A stretch of DNA of 64,000 nucleotides. Source: Mytilus edulis (Eukaryota > Mollusca > Bivalvia > Mytilida > Mytilidae). This document shows, piece after piece, positions 24,501 through 32,122 of this stretch. A model generated the notes under the pieces. It saw only the letters and a program-made list of their open reading frames with translations. It made no database searches and was not told the origin of the DNA. The stretch's first letter is position 1. Each line of letters starts with the position of its first letter. The stretch is taken from NCBI RefSeq assembly GCF_963676685.1, contig NC_092353.1:12673734-12737733 (forward strand), written 5' to 3'. The translations under genes were made by a program, and so were the position numbers.

Positions 24501-26056
24501 AAGCTCCGTAAGTCTCATATCACGGTTTTTTCTTTCATTTTTTTTTTAAATAAATAATACCGGCCCAAGACCACAATAGTTCCCTTTAATTATAGTGTAT
24601 TTTTTCTTTATTTTTTTTTCTTTCCCTTTCTCATTCATTTCTTAGCTTTTCTGGGGTGGAAATGAAAGAAGAGAGCTGAAATAAACTTTTAGATGTTTTA
24701 TTTTAACTGATTTTAATAAGGAAAGAGTGATTAGGCCAGGTGCAAAAAGGTAATATTTACACTTTTCGGATCATCTCTTGACTTGCCTATAGGGGTATGG
24801 ATGCGTATTGGCCAAATTTGTATGATGTAAACATGCAATTTTTCTGAAAATTGCAAAAATTTTTGGACTTGTACTGTACATTACACACACAAAAAATTAG
24901 ACAAAAAGAATAGGCAAAACTTTTTTAATACGAAAAAACGTTATAAAGAAATGATAGAGGAATTAATTGTGGTCTCGGGCCTACCGTTAGTTTTCTCGTT
25001 ACTAATGTTTAACATTGACGTCATTCGGGTTCTTTTGTATCTGACTGCGATATGGGATTTGATAATTGTTAAAGGCCGTACGGTAACCTGTAGTTGTTAA
25101 TTTCTGTGTCATTTTGGTCCCCTAATGAGAGTTGTCTCATTGGCAATCATACCACATCTTCTTTTTTATTTGAGAAGAGAGCAAGCATTATCAGCGACGT
25201 CACAGTGTGAGAGGAGAAGTTATCAAGCTTGCTTTCGTCAATCGTAAAACTTAGTGAAAGAGAGGGTGAAAACGACCAGTTATAGAATGTTAAACAGATT
25301 ATTGGAGTTTTGCGTTTATCTATCGTAAATTATATGCCGCTCGACAAAAAGGTTCACATTGTGGCACGCGGTTGATATTTTACGATATCAATATGTTGAA
25401 AACCCGACAACCTATAATACATTTGTCTTATTTGACAACTTCGTTGGATAATATTAAAAAAGAAGAAGCGGTATGATTTCCTAGCATACACCTCTCCACA
25501 AGACAACTTTTTCCAAAATTTAACATTACTATCATATGTGTTGCTACATTATATATTTGTCAAACTATAATCTCTTTGCTATTTTCAAACAGGTTGTGAA
25601 GACAATGCACTTGCGACCTGCTCGTCATTATTATGTTCTGATCATAATTTAAAGCTTCTTTGTCAGAAGACCTGCGGTGTGTGTGGTGCGTATTCTTCAA
25701 ATTCAAATCATTTAATGCGTTCTTTCTTTTGTTTTAAATTATCTGATAAAATATTACATGTATATATTTTTTTCATGTTAATGATATTCTAACCGACTGT
25801 AAATGATTTTTGCTTAAATCTTATTTTTTTGAAATGTATTTTGAATGTAATGACGTACAAGTATTTTTGTAAAATAAATCAGAAATTTAACTACATGTAT
25901 TTTAAATATTTCATAGGGAAAAGTAATAGTAGTGCAACACCAACCACCTGGTTACATGTTCCGGAAGTAAGTAGTGCAACATCTACCAAAGGATCAAACG
26001 TACCTGGAACAATCAGTGCCACACCTACCACGTGGATACATATTCTGGGAAAATAA
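6481..26056 (+). CDS. Secreted multi-EGF / ShK protein gene (multi-exon; span includes introns)
   Basis: Joined model: 6481-6565, 10077-10184, 11326-11331, 12105-12209, 13041-13046, 13834-13935, 14280-14288, 15919-16026, 17156-17164, 17518-17619, 18949-18954, 20581-20682, 21510-21518, 23580-23681, 23886-24233, 25593-25685, 25917-26056. All internal junctions are phase 1, so the sum (1440 nt) stays in frame and predicts 479 residues: signal peptide, seven EGF-like domains, a Ser/Thr-rich tract, two six-cysteine ShK domains and a short Thr/Trp tail. EGF and ShK modules are extracellular disulfide-rich domains; with the signal peptide this implies secretion. There is no transmembrane segment or GPI-like tail. 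The exact role is unknown. ShK domains occur in many non-toxic secreted proteins, so no toxin function is claimed. Weak points are the first EGF exon (non-AG acceptor) and whether each micro-exon is constitutive. Confidence 0.85.
7024..7135 (+). mobile_element. Short dispersed mussel repeat, family A
   Basis: Contains gtgccaatgagacaac, a 'ccaagtaacaatttataaaagtaaacc' type middle and aaggtacggccttcaacacgga. The same family recurs at about 15405-15535 (reverse), 18262-18320, 25066-25168 (reverse), 27795-27995 (reverse), 31085-31205, 57186-57225 (partial), 59058-59150 and 62717-62905. I recognise it as a common Mytilus repeat; whether it is a SINE or a DNA element is not clear from the sequence. 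Confidence 0.6.
9280..9560 (+). mobile_element. Short dispersed mussel repeat, family B
   Basis: Contains ttctcctcttatatttaatgcg, ccctcggttttagtttgttacccc and gaacagcggtatactactgttgcc. Other copies lie at about 12845-13012, 17770-17935, 18186-18262 (reverse) and 26505-26697 (and its duplicate at about 37977-38169). Non-coding. Confidence 0.6.
10077..10184 (+). CDS. Exon 2: EGF-like domain 1 (non-canonical acceptor)
   Basis: Reads as a complete EGF-like module with cysteine spacing x4, x4, x10, x1, x8, plus an extra Cys directly before the second canonical cysteine (E-C-C). Length 108 nt, phase 1-1, with strong donor gtaagt. The expected acceptor position reads tttcGG instead of tttcAG. The reading frame upstream is open, and the only canonical in-phase alternative I found is an AG at 9925-9926 (exon from 9927), which would add about 50 Lys-rich low-complexity residues. 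The module itself is unbroken, so it may be a recently inactivated exon, an allele or base error, or a rare non-AG acceptor. Confidence 0.55.
   Translation, partial: HVVPNVACKVLVIIITKLRQVYVLVTMASKVKIAI
11326..11331 (+). CDS. Micro-exon 1 (6 nt)
   Basis: Six bases, ttgacc, between a pyrimidine-rich acceptor (cttttcag) and donor gtaagtaag. Joined to the flanking phase-1 EGF exons it gives V-D-H directly before the first Cys of EGF2; skipping it gives a single D. It shares its sequence with micro-exon 2 and its Asp codon with all six micro-exons. Confidence 0.65.
11886..12035 (+). mobile_element. Short dispersed mussel repeat, family C
   Basis: Contains aaatgccagcaccaagtgaggaat, cattcgtttgatgtg-like and gactttccgttttatattttcctcgg. 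Related copies are at about 2985-3215, 5945-6108, 12770-12835, 18365-18482 (reverse) and 20262-20452. The copy here ends about 70 bp before EGF2. Confidence 0.55.
12105..12209 (+). CDS. Exon: EGF-like domain 2
   Basis: 105 nt, phase 1-1, acceptor tttag, donor gtaagtt. Encodes a canonical EGF-like module with spacing x4, x5, x8, x1, x8, starting C-S-P-N-P-C and ending G-x-H-C-E-Q. N-C-T in the second half is a potential N-glycosylation site. There is no full calcium-binding consensus; the preceding D is supplied by the splice junction or by the micro-exon. Confidence 0.85.
12845..13012 (+). mobile_element. Family B repeat just upstream of micro-exon 2
   Basis: Ends gaacaccggtatacttctgttgcc, about 28 bp before micro-exon 2. 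The T-rich stretch between the repeat end and the micro-exon forms the acceptor tract. Confidence 0.55.
13041..13046 (+). CDS. Micro-exon 2 (6 nt)
   Basis: ttgacc, identical to micro-exon 1, with acceptor ttaatttcag and donor gtaagtaag. Encodes V-D and one base of H. It lies about 25 bp beyond the end of a dispersed mussel repeat (12.85-13.01 kb), so part of the acceptor's pyrimidine tract may derive from that repeat. Confidence 0.65.
13834..13935 (+). CDS. Exon: EGF-like domain 3
   Basis: 102 nt, phase 1-1, acceptor tttttaag, donor gtatgt. Six cysteines spaced x4, x4, x8, x1, x8 (starts C-W-K-K-P-C-G-H-G-T-C), a typical compact EGF-like module with the conserved G-Y-x-G-x-x-C ending. Confidence 0.85.
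14280..14288 (+). CDS. Micro-exon 3 (9 nt)
   Basis: tgattgacc after acceptor ttcttttag and before donor gtaagtaaa. Read in phase 1 it gives V-I-D and the first base of H. It is the ttgacc unit of micro-exons 1 and 2 extended by three bases, so it is in frame whether included or skipped. Confidence 0.65.
15405..15535 (-). mobile_element. Family A repeat, reverse orientation
   Basis: Reads tatagcttgctgttcggtgtgagc ... ataaattgttacttggatggagagt ... cattggcactcataccacatc, the reverse complement of the family A consensus. Lies in the intron between micro-exon 3 and EGF4. Confidence 0.6.
15919..16026 (+). CDS. Exon: EGF-like domain 4
   Basis: 108 nt, phase 1-1, acceptor tatttcag. The donor gtaata is the weakest-looking of the EGF donors. 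Cysteine spacing x4, x4, x10, x1, x8, with a two-residue-longer third loop containing P-A-A-G-S-Y. Ends C-D-T with a leftover C rather than the usual G, so this linker reads T-P-H-D-Y when the next micro-exon is included. Confidence 0.85.
16220..17020 (-). mobile_element. Degraded reverse-transcriptase element fragment, copy 2
   Basis: The minus strand reads a decayed version of the reverse-transcriptase ORF at 3574-4248: it shares D-Y-V-E-R, T-D-T-V-K-S-A-S-Y and A-Y-G-x-x-I-S-Q-L-I, with stops and frameshifts, followed by the same 3' tail (gggtgcc...agcacctg region and the gactgtc...ttggtatctttc end). The preserved open part covers 16659-16946. It lies antisense inside the intron between EGF4 and micro-exon 4. 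The remains are not coding-competent. Confidence 0.75.
17156..17164 (+). CDS. Micro-exon 4 (9 nt)
   Basis: cacacgact after acceptor aatttgtag and before donor gtaagtat. In phase 1 it gives P-H-D and the first base of Y. The sequence differs most from the ttgacc type but keeps the GAC codon and the aromatic or His residue before the first EGF cysteine. Confidence 0.6.
17518..17619 (+). CDS. Exon: EGF-like domain 5
   Basis: 102 nt, phase 1-1. The acceptor is tataaaag with a weak pyrimidine tract; the donor is gtaagt. Spacing x4, x4, x8, x1, x8, starting C-R-P-S-P-C-V-H-G-S-C. Ends C-Q-N with leftover A, so the following micro-exon gives I-D-Y, and skipping it would give N before the next Cys. 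Confidence 0.85.
17770..18482. mobile_element. Cluster of family B, A and C repeats
   Basis: Family B forward (about 17770-17935), then family B reverse (about 18186-18262), a family A piece (aaagtacggcattcaacacggagcattgactcacaccgaacagcaa, to about 18320), and a reverse family C piece (about 18365-18482). A nested or rearranged repeat cluster within the intron between EGF5 and micro-exon 5; the two family B copies face each other about 250 bp apart. Confidence 0.5.
18949..18954 (+). CDS. Micro-exon 5 (6 nt)
   Basis: tagact between acceptor gatttcag and donor gtaagtaag. The apparent TAG is out of frame: with the leftover A of the previous exon the codons are ATA-GAC-T, giving I-D and the first base of Y. 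This shows the micro-exon is compatible with only one of the three phases, and that is the phase used here. Confidence 0.65.
19441..19460 (+). repeat. GATAA microsatellite
   Basis: Four consecutive gataa units (gataagataagataagataa) preceded by tta. It sits at the start of AT-rich sequence in the intron between micro-exon 5 and EGF6. Nothing functional can be read from it. Confidence 0.7.
20262..20452 (+). mobile_element. Family C repeat
   Basis: Contains ataaaaccaggtttaatccac, atgcctgtacccagtgaggaatatgacag and ttgccatgtgattatggactttcc. Intronic, about 130 bp upstream of EGF6. Confidence 0.6.
20581..20682 (+). CDS. Exon: EGF-like domain 6
   Basis: 102 nt, phase 1-1, acceptor taattttcag, donor gtaggt. 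Cysteine spacing x4, x4, x8, x1, x8, starting C-N-P-D-P-C-V-H-G-T-C and ending G-Y-Q-G-x-x-C-N-Q. Closest in wording to EGF5 and EGF7 (V-H/F-G-T/S-C), suggesting local exon duplication. Confidence 0.85.
21510..21518 (+). CDS. Micro-exon 6 (9 nt, or 6 nt by tandem acceptor)
   Basis: The acceptor reads cagaag, a NAGNAG tandem site. Using the first AG gives aagttgatc (E-V-D plus H); using the second gives ttgatc (V-D plus H). Both keep frame. Donor gtaagtat. It matches the ttgacc micro-exons apart from one silent change (GAC to GAT). Confidence 0.65.
21943..22155 (+). mobile_element. 3' tail of the reverse-transcriptase element, copy 3
   Basis: Matches the 3' non-coding tail downstream of the ORF at 3574-4248 (acgggtgcc, gcaggatctgcttacc, ccggagcacctg, tttggtgg). 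No coding part is present. It directly abuts the 'ggctcacctgg' element, so the second element probably inserted into or beside it. Confidence 0.7.
22159..23448 (+). mobile_element. Non-autonomous bivalve repeat ('ggctcacctgg' family)
   Basis: Begins ggctcacctgg and ends near ccaaggtgagcgacacaggctctttagagcctctag, so its ends carry short imperfect inverted repeats (ggctcacctgg against ccaaggtgagc). I recognise it as a very abundant bivalve repeat. Inside it a block of about 500 bp is repeated in tandem (ctcctctgaaactactgggcc at about 22265 and 22763, and a decayed third start at about 23262). It has no coding capacity. It lies in the intron before EGF7, and the left breakpoint of the large duplication falls within it. 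Confidence 0.8.
23580..23681 (+). CDS. Exon: EGF-like domain 7 (copy 1)
   Basis: 102 nt, phase 1-1, acceptor tatgattag, donor gtaacc. Spacing x4, x4, x8, x1, x8 (starts C-S-K-N-P-C-V-F-G-T-C). It is the last EGF module; no micro-exon is recognisable in the 204-bp intron that follows. An essentially identical copy lies 11,473 bp downstream. Confidence 0.85.
23886..24233 (+). CDS. Exon: Ser/Thr-rich 9-residue repeats plus ShK domain 1 (copy 1)
   Basis: 348 nt, phase 1-1, acceptor cattatag, donor gtaaga. The first half encodes eight units based on S-T-L-T-T-S-G-G-P (27 bp each, from 23924 to about 24136), a mucin-like O-glycosylation-prone tract. From 24140 follows a six-cysteine ShK module with spacing x7, x5, x8, x3, x2 ending C-G-L-C. 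ShK modules are short extracellular disulfide folds found in many metazoan secreted proteins and enzymes. Confidence 0.85.
25593..25685 (+). CDS. Exon: ShK domain 2 (copy 1)
   Basis: 93 nt, phase 1-1, acceptor ttttcaaacag, donor gtgcgt. Six cysteines spaced x7, x4, x8, x3, x2 ending K-T-C-G-V-C, a one-exon ShK module starting directly after ShK1. The intron before it is 1.36 kb and contains a short dispersed mussel repeat (about 25066-25168). Confidence 0.85.
25917..26056 (+). CDS. Terminal coding exon, Thr/Ser/Trp-rich tail (copy 1)
   Basis: Phase 1 start after acceptor atttcatag, stop TAA at 26054-26056. Encodes 46 residues with two near-repeats, S-A-T-P-T-T-W-(L/I)-H. AATAAA overlaps the stop and a better-placed AATAAA lies at 26115-26120. 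An internal gaagtaagt (about 25966) resembles a donor and could allow alternative splicing of this tail. Confidence 0.75.
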
Positions 26057-26114
26057 ATAAATCGTCAATAGAAATTATTTATCAAATTATGATAAATTTT
26101 CACTATGTAGGAAA

Positions 26115-26120
26115 AATAAA
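26115..26120 (+). terminator. Candidate polyadenylation signal AATAAA
   Basis: Canonical hexamer about 60 bp after the stop codon of the EGF/ShK gene, in AT-rich sequence. The equivalent signal in the duplicated copy is at 37587-37592. Other AATAAA hexamers overlap the stop itself. Confidence 0.4.
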
Positions 26121-27649
26121 TATTTTTGAAATTAATTTATCTGCATTTGGGAAAGCATCATGTAGTCAACATCTAATCATTTTTTTACTCAAGCAATTGA
26201 GTTAATCTCTGGACAATAATTCCGTCATTTAGTTCTTGGGAGAAAACACCAGCCTGCTAGTCTTTACTTTGAAGCAAGACTACAATGTTTCTATCTTTTT
26301 CGTCATTTTTATTCTGTATGTGTAGATTGAATTAAGATATTTTACAAGATTGCGACCTGTAGTCGTCCGGTACTTTATTGATTTTGTAGGATGAAATATC
26401 ATGATTTGAAGTACATTAATTGAAATTAAAAACGAATGGTATCATGGCGATGGCGATCAAAAAGTTCGTTTCTATGTGTCTAGGCGGGTTTTTTTTATTG
26501 CGCTTCGGTGATCCGGTTGTTCCTTCGTTTCTCTCTTATAGTTCTAGTGTTTTCTTTGATTTTGGTGTGTTAACCGGATTTGTTTTTTCTCAATCGTTTT
26601 TTAAAATATACGATGTGTTTTCCTCGGTTTCAGTTTGTAACCCGGATTTTTTTTTCTCAATTGATTTATAACTTTTGAAAATCGGTATACTACTGTTATT
26701 TATCATGATGTCATTTTTTTTTCAAACTACGCATAATGAGGTTGAGAAAAGTTTTACGTAACTGCAACATTTTTAAAATGGTTTTCTTTTTTATATGGTA
26801 TTATACATGTACAGTAATAGAAAAACAAAGTAAATGGGGTCTCCATACTTGACACAAAATCAGTAATTGCACAGCAAATAAACACACAAAAAGCAAAGCT
26901 TGAAACACCCTCACCCCACTGCAATTTTAAAATGGCCCTTATCACCGGCTTCGGTTGAATTTTTTCAAAAAATCATCTGGATAGACTATGTCAAATATAA
27001 CGCCACCTCATCGGGCTCGGTAAAACAAAAATAAATATACTGTAGAGTAGCACATATTTAAAACAGGTTTCTACGCATAGGTTTCTACGCATAGGTATAT
27101 ATCTTAAAATAAATGTAGCGTATCAACACCACCATCTACATTGTACGTTGAACTATCGAACTTGACCAATACTCAACATATCCTGTGAGCGCAATAAATT
27201 TAGTAATTTTGTAAGATAAATCAAAAATATGCAAGCAAGTATTAAGTATGATAGAGAATATTAATAACAAAGCAAAATAATAAAAGGGGGTTACCACTTC
27301 AGTTTAATAATGTGTATCTATTATACAGTCATTTTATAAAATTTACTGTTTGCAAAACTATTCATTATTCTTGATAATAATGACGTTTTTGTCCAAGGCG
27401 AATAACCCTGGCCTCACAACTTTTTGGAACTTTTGGTCCTCGGCGATCTTCAACTTTTTAGTTGAACTATGGCTTTCAAAATTTCATCTGAGCATAGTTT
27501 TGTGTGGACGTAGAGAGCGTCTGGCGTATAAAAATATATTTTTAACCCGTTGCCTTTTGGTGGATATTATTTGTTTGTTTCTCTGTCCTATATTTCCTCC
27601 CATTTATTTATTGTAGCCCTGTCGTGTAATGTGTCATTTTAATGTTATA
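26121..27649. other. Region downstream of the EGF/ShK gene
   Basis: No gene supported. Holds a family B repeat (about 26505-26697) and a doubled 14-bp unit, ggtttctacgcata, at about 27066-27093. Short open frames here are explained by the repeats or by chance. The same content recurs in the duplicate at 37593-39121. Confidence 0.5.
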
Positions 27650-27794
27650 ATTAACACTGCCATTAAAGCGTGCATAAGATCTGGTGGTAGATTGCACACT
27701 GCACTTCTGTGGGTGAAAGTCCATGCCCCAAGTTTGTAGAGATCTTCTTGTAGTATATTAGTATCAGCAGGAGATGTTATCGTTCTGTATACGA

Positions 27795-28005
27795 TACAAT
27801 TTAATAAGGCCGTTAGTTTTCTAGTTTGAATTGTTTTACATTATCTTATCGGGACCTTTTATAGCTGACTATTCTGTATGGGCTTTGCTAATTGTTGAAG
27901 GCCGTACGGTGACCTATATTTGTTAATGTCTGTGTCATTTTGGTCTCTTGTGGACAGTTGTCTCATTGGCAACCATACCACATCTTCTTTTTTAAATTGA
28001 GTGCA
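27795..28005 (-). mobile_element. Family A-type repeat inserted at the RT catalytic motif
   Basis: Reads ataaggccgttagttttc ... gaaggccgtacggtgacc ... gttgtctcattggcaaccataccacatcttc. The LINE reading frame stops at L-F-A on one side and resumes at C-I-V-Y-R on the other, so this element sits in the F-A-D-D active-site motif. A near-identical arrangement of the same repeat, without LINE flanks, is at 62717-62905. Confidence 0.65.
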
Positions 28006-28514
28006 AATAGTCGTGTGTTGGATGTTATGTTGTCATGTAAGTCATTGATAAATAGGAGGAACAGTAACGGTCTAAGTATAGTCCCTTGGGGACTCCAATA
28101 ACCACAGGTACGTTCTCTGGCGAGTCTTCCTTAACGATGACTCTTTGGGTACGTTTAGCTAGGAACGATTGAATCCACTTGTGTTTTTGACCTGTAACTT
28201 CATAATGCTGTAGTTTGTTTAGCAGCCGTTTATGTGGGAAACAATTAAAGGTCTTAGAAAAGTCAAGGATAACAACATCCATCTGCTCTCTTTTGTCTAG
28301 TGCTGCTGCAAGATCATGACAAGGCGTGATGAGTCGAGTATCACAGCTTCGTATTGCTCTGAAACCATGCTGGCAGTTGGTTAATATTTTGTGATTGTCT
28401 AGATGTTTTAAGGTGTTACTGATAATGATGTGTTCCAGGAATTAACTGCTTAGACCGATGAGTGTAACAGTTCTATCGGTTCTAGCATCATATCTGTTTC
28501 CTTTCTTAAGGATT

Positions 28515-29060
28515 ATGTACCCTTGTGTTAATTCAATGCTAAACATATGGAAATTTGATAGAAAATACAAGGATAAATGTATCCTTGTACCCTCATATTT
28601 TGCAATTTCATGACTGATAGATATAAGATTATTGCATGCAGTGCTAGCATTGATTTCCTTTTAAAAAACGAGTTTATTAATGTAGCTATTGGTTTAAACA
28701 AATCAAATATATGGACCAAATCAAGTACACCTTTTAGGGTGCGCTCGACTTTAGTGACTCAGCACGAGGTATTTTGTAATTTACAGACTGCTTAGAACTT
28801 TTTGTAAAAAATAAACACTAGCACATCATAGAAAAGCAAGTGAGTAATATATGTTTCAAATTTTATAACAAAAATCTCTTTATTAAAGGCTGTGGATTTT
28901 CTATAAAAATCTTGATTTATTTGCCACAAAGTACTCTTTGTCTATTAAATTCAATGAAACAATAAAAAATAATGCTTTGCATCAAGTTTCCCCTGTAGTT
29001 TTGATACTATTGAAGTTTGAAAAATTTGTACAAAAATGGCTACAGAAGGGGTCATAAACC
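28515..29060. mobile_element. Insertion splitting the LINE between K-x-G-N-R and upstream RT
   Basis: About 550 bp of AT-rich non-RT sequence separates the L-T-A-T-F-K block from the K-K-G-N-R-Y-D block, which are adjacent in intact elements. It has no coding capacity and I do not recognise the family. Boundaries are approximate. Confidence 0.45.
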
Positions 29061-30634
29061 TTAAATGTTGCAGTTAGGTTTGCTTGTTTTCAGTTTTCTG
29101 GCACTGTACCAGATCGAATACTGGCATTAACTACAATACATAAAAGGGTTGCTCAGCACATTCCCTTAAAATTCTGGCTCGTATTTTATCAGGATTGAAT
29201 GCTTTACTCGGGTTGCATTTGTTTAATAGCTTTCTAACGCCTTCTGCTGTGGCTGTTTTCTTTGGAATTGGTGGATATTGTTTACCTGTTTGTTCAGATG
29301 AAAGGGGTGGCACTGTTGATCTTTGTAACACACATAATTTACTTTTCAGTTTGAATAGTACAAAAATGCATGAATGAATTCTAAAATTGAAGAGATTAAT
29401 GAAATTGAGAATGGAAATATAAACTGTTTCTCAGATGGAGTCCTTATAGGTTGAACAAAAATGCCCGTTTGGTATAAATCTAAAACTGAGACATTTTCTT
29501 AAAACACGTAAAGAGGTATGCATTGTTATACAATTTTTATTGAATATTTTATATTTGTGAATACTAATACCAAACTATCATACAAAATTAAAACAGACAT
29601 AGAACGTAAGATGGTGTATTGCTTCGGTAATAGATTGTATTACCATATATACGTTGTATAGAAAATGATAATAAGGGATCAGATTTACATTGTGTCATCT
29701 GAAAACATTATACGTGTATTTGTTTATTTAAAATCCTTATTGTTCGTAGGTTGTCAAATTTGAGCCTCGAAGTAGAGCATAATTTGAGTATATGAAGATT
29801 CTGAACCATCAATTACCGCTGTTTATTTGACTGCTTTTTAATAGTTTGTCCTGTAGGGGTGCCCTTACTTCACAACTTAGTTGCTGGCTTTGTTATACCC
29901 GTGCTCTGGAAATTGTTTCCACATCTACGGTTATTTGTTGTTATAATTTAAGAAAGGTAACTGCATCTATTTCATTTTTTCATCTTTCCATGAGCTAGAG
30001 TTCGACAATATTCTTCTTCGGCACATTGCAGTCAAGATGGTAGTCTGCAATTCTCAACATTTTCTACCTTCATTTGTCAGATTTTAAGAACTTTGCAGCA
30101 TTTAACAATGTACTGCGTTTACAATTGGGTCTTTAATTTAACACTTGTACGTATATATATATCAAACCACATGAATTCGTACTTTGGACGATTTAAGATA
30201 GTGAAATAAAAAAAAAATGATTGCCTTCGCTTATTTAACACAGAATTTGGTATACTGGTAAGAAAGTAGATGCATCTTTAGGAGATAGATCGCTTAATCC
30301 AGAGTTAATACTAAGTATGATTGAATGAGACATTGTATTTGAAGAAGAATATTTTCTTTATAGCAACATTTTGCTATACATGTAGTGTAGTAATAAGGAT
30401 TCAAAAGAGTACACAAGTGGCTACATGATTTATTTATCATCTATCAAAACTATCATTTATGATTACATGAGTATACAAAGAATGGTCCATCTATCGAATA
30501 CGTTTGATTCAAACCGTTTTTGTTCTTTCAAAATATTTTGTTTGAGACGACGTCATACTCATACTGCATCATTTCTGTGTTTGAACTTCGGTACGTCGAA
30601 CAATGGATTGATATCTTGATTTGAATTTCAATTT

Positions 30635-30713
30635 AATTAAAAACCGATCTCTATTCGCTCCCGTTTTCACGACATATAAGAACACGGGAGCGATTAGAGA
30701 TCTGTTTTTAATT
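30635..30713. repeat. Fold-back with 33-34-bp arms, copy 1
   Basis: The arm aattaaaaaccgatctct..cgctcccgttttc (30635-30668) faces its near-perfect inverse (30681-30713) across about 12 bp. A lone half of the same unit occurs at 60187-60220, showing that the arm is the end of a dispersed element. The duplicate lies at 42107-42185. Confidence 0.75.
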
Positions 30714-30880
30714 AGATTTTGATAATTTCTGTATCGCAGCAGAAATATTTGAAAATGATTAAATCGATATCTAGGTTTGGGTTCAATAGTGTACATAGAA
30801 TATGCGTACATTTCAAGCAGGCAAACATGACCTTGTAAGTTCAAGGATGAAAGGTTACTGGTTTTCCATAAAAAAAAAAA

Positions 30881-30964
30881 TGTTTACATGTGGACTTTTT
30901 AAATCTGTGTATTGCAAAAGCAGAAAAAAAGCTTTTGCAATACACAGATTTAAACATGTAAACA
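30881..30964. repeat. Strong hairpin, 22-bp perfect stem, copy 1
   Basis: Positions 30900-30921 pair perfectly with 30931-30952 around a 9-base A-rich loop. An 11-bp outer stem (30881-30891 with 30954-30964) extends it with an 8-base bulge on the left and one base on the right. In the duplicate it is at 42354-42437. It could be a small RNA-like hairpin or a TE fold-back. Confidence 0.7.
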
Positions 30965-31084
30965 ATTTTTTTAAAAACTGGTAAAAATCAAATCAAAATC
31001 GGATAGAAAATCGTACTGTGAATATGCACCTTCAGTTGGTTGTTGGTACAAAACATCTAGATATAAGAAAATGTAGTATGTGTG

Positions 31085-31205
31085 TGTGCTTATGAGACAC
31101 AACTCTCCATTCAAGTTATTATTTTTTAAAGTAAACCTTTATAGGTCAAAGTATGGTCTTCAACACGGAGCCTTGGTTCACACCGAACAGCAAGCTATAA
31201 AGGGC
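31085..31205 (+). mobile_element. Family A repeat
   Basis: Words gcttatgagacacaactctcc, caagttattattttttaaagtaaacc, tataggtcaaagtatggtcttcaacacggagcc and caccgaacagcaagctataaagggccc. This is the best-preserved middle and 3' part of family A in the window. Duplicate at about 42558-42678. Confidence 0.6.
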
Positions 31206-32122
31206 CCACAATAATTACAGTGTAAAACCATTCAAACGGGGTTAGGGTTGATGAGTTTAATGCTGTAGTGTTTTGTCGTCTATAATTGTTTTCTTTTTTT
31301 TCTATTTGTGGTTTTTATGTCCCTTTTCAATTTCACCCTTCTTGGTATATCCTTATAGTTTTCGAATGTATGTTCCCATTGCCATCGTTGCCTGTGTGTG
31401 TAACAGACAAAACGGGGCTACATGTGAAGGTGTTTTCTATAGCATTTTATTATTTAAATATTTATTGTTTAATTCACTGTAAGCTGTTTAAGAGCACATT
31501 TAGTCAGAGTAATTACTTTGTAAACCACTTAATTGTATAACATTTCTACATAGTAGATTATTTCACGTTTAGAACAGATGTAAGATACATATAAGTTAAT
31601 CTTAATCTTGATGTATGCTCTTAAATATAAATAAAAAAAAAATATCTAAACATTCATTGCATAATGCATGATTTGACATTGAAAAACAGTCATTATCATC
31701 ATCTGAATAAAAGAAAAATCGATTTTAAATTGATATGGTATATAAAAAGCCATTAAAGTATCTTTTTGATACAGAAAGTACTATAGTCGCATACAAGTCG
31801 TGAACCCCGTATGTAAGAGGTTAAATATGCTGACGCCTGTGTCTGCTTTTAGGAGCAACTATAATCAAGTAGTCTAGTATGTACATGGTAATATGGTAGA
31901 AGGAACAAAAGATTCTAGGAAGGTTTCATTTCTATTTGTTAAAGGAAAAATGCTTATATAAACAGTGGCATACTGAAGTCAATCCGTAATTTAGTAGTTT
32001 TTGAATCCTGATCCATGGAAACACAAAACGAATCCATTATAACTTTGTACACCAGTCACATGTTTCGACTACAAACACGCTTGCTGTCCGAATAAAGTAC
32101 AAATTTGAAGAGCATTCAGAAT

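Larger units (their letters stand above)
27650..29390 (-). pseudogene. LINE reverse-transcriptase remnant (jockey/CR1-like), copy 1
   Basis: On the minus strand, from about 29390 down, decayed RT blocks appear in order: G-V-R-K-L-L-N-K-C-N-P-S-K-A (29331-29131); S-G-T-V-P-E-N; then after an interruption K-K-G-N-R-Y-D-A-R, L-E-H-I-I, Q-H-G-F-R, V-I-L-D-F-S-K-T-F (first catalytic Asp, 28282-28025), G-V-P-K-G, F-I-N-D-L (after a frameshift), and past another interruption C-I-V-Y-R-T-I-T-S-P near 27785. Stops, frameshifts and two inserted pieces make it dead. Order and wording match jockey/CR1-type LINEs; the exact clade is uncertain. Confidence 0.8.

Noticed and set aside
23886-25685. Calling the gene a toxin because of its ShK domains
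   Set aside because: ShK folds are common in non-toxic secreted proteins, and here they sit in a large EGF/mucin-like protein; the sequence gives no evidence of channel-blocking function.
31273-31482. Open frame containing A-C-V-C-N-R-Q-N-G-A-T-C-E-G, resembling the end of an EGF domain
   Set aside because: Only three cysteines, wrong spacing (seven instead of eight residues before the last Cys), no upstream half of the domain and no good acceptor in phase 1. Probably chance.
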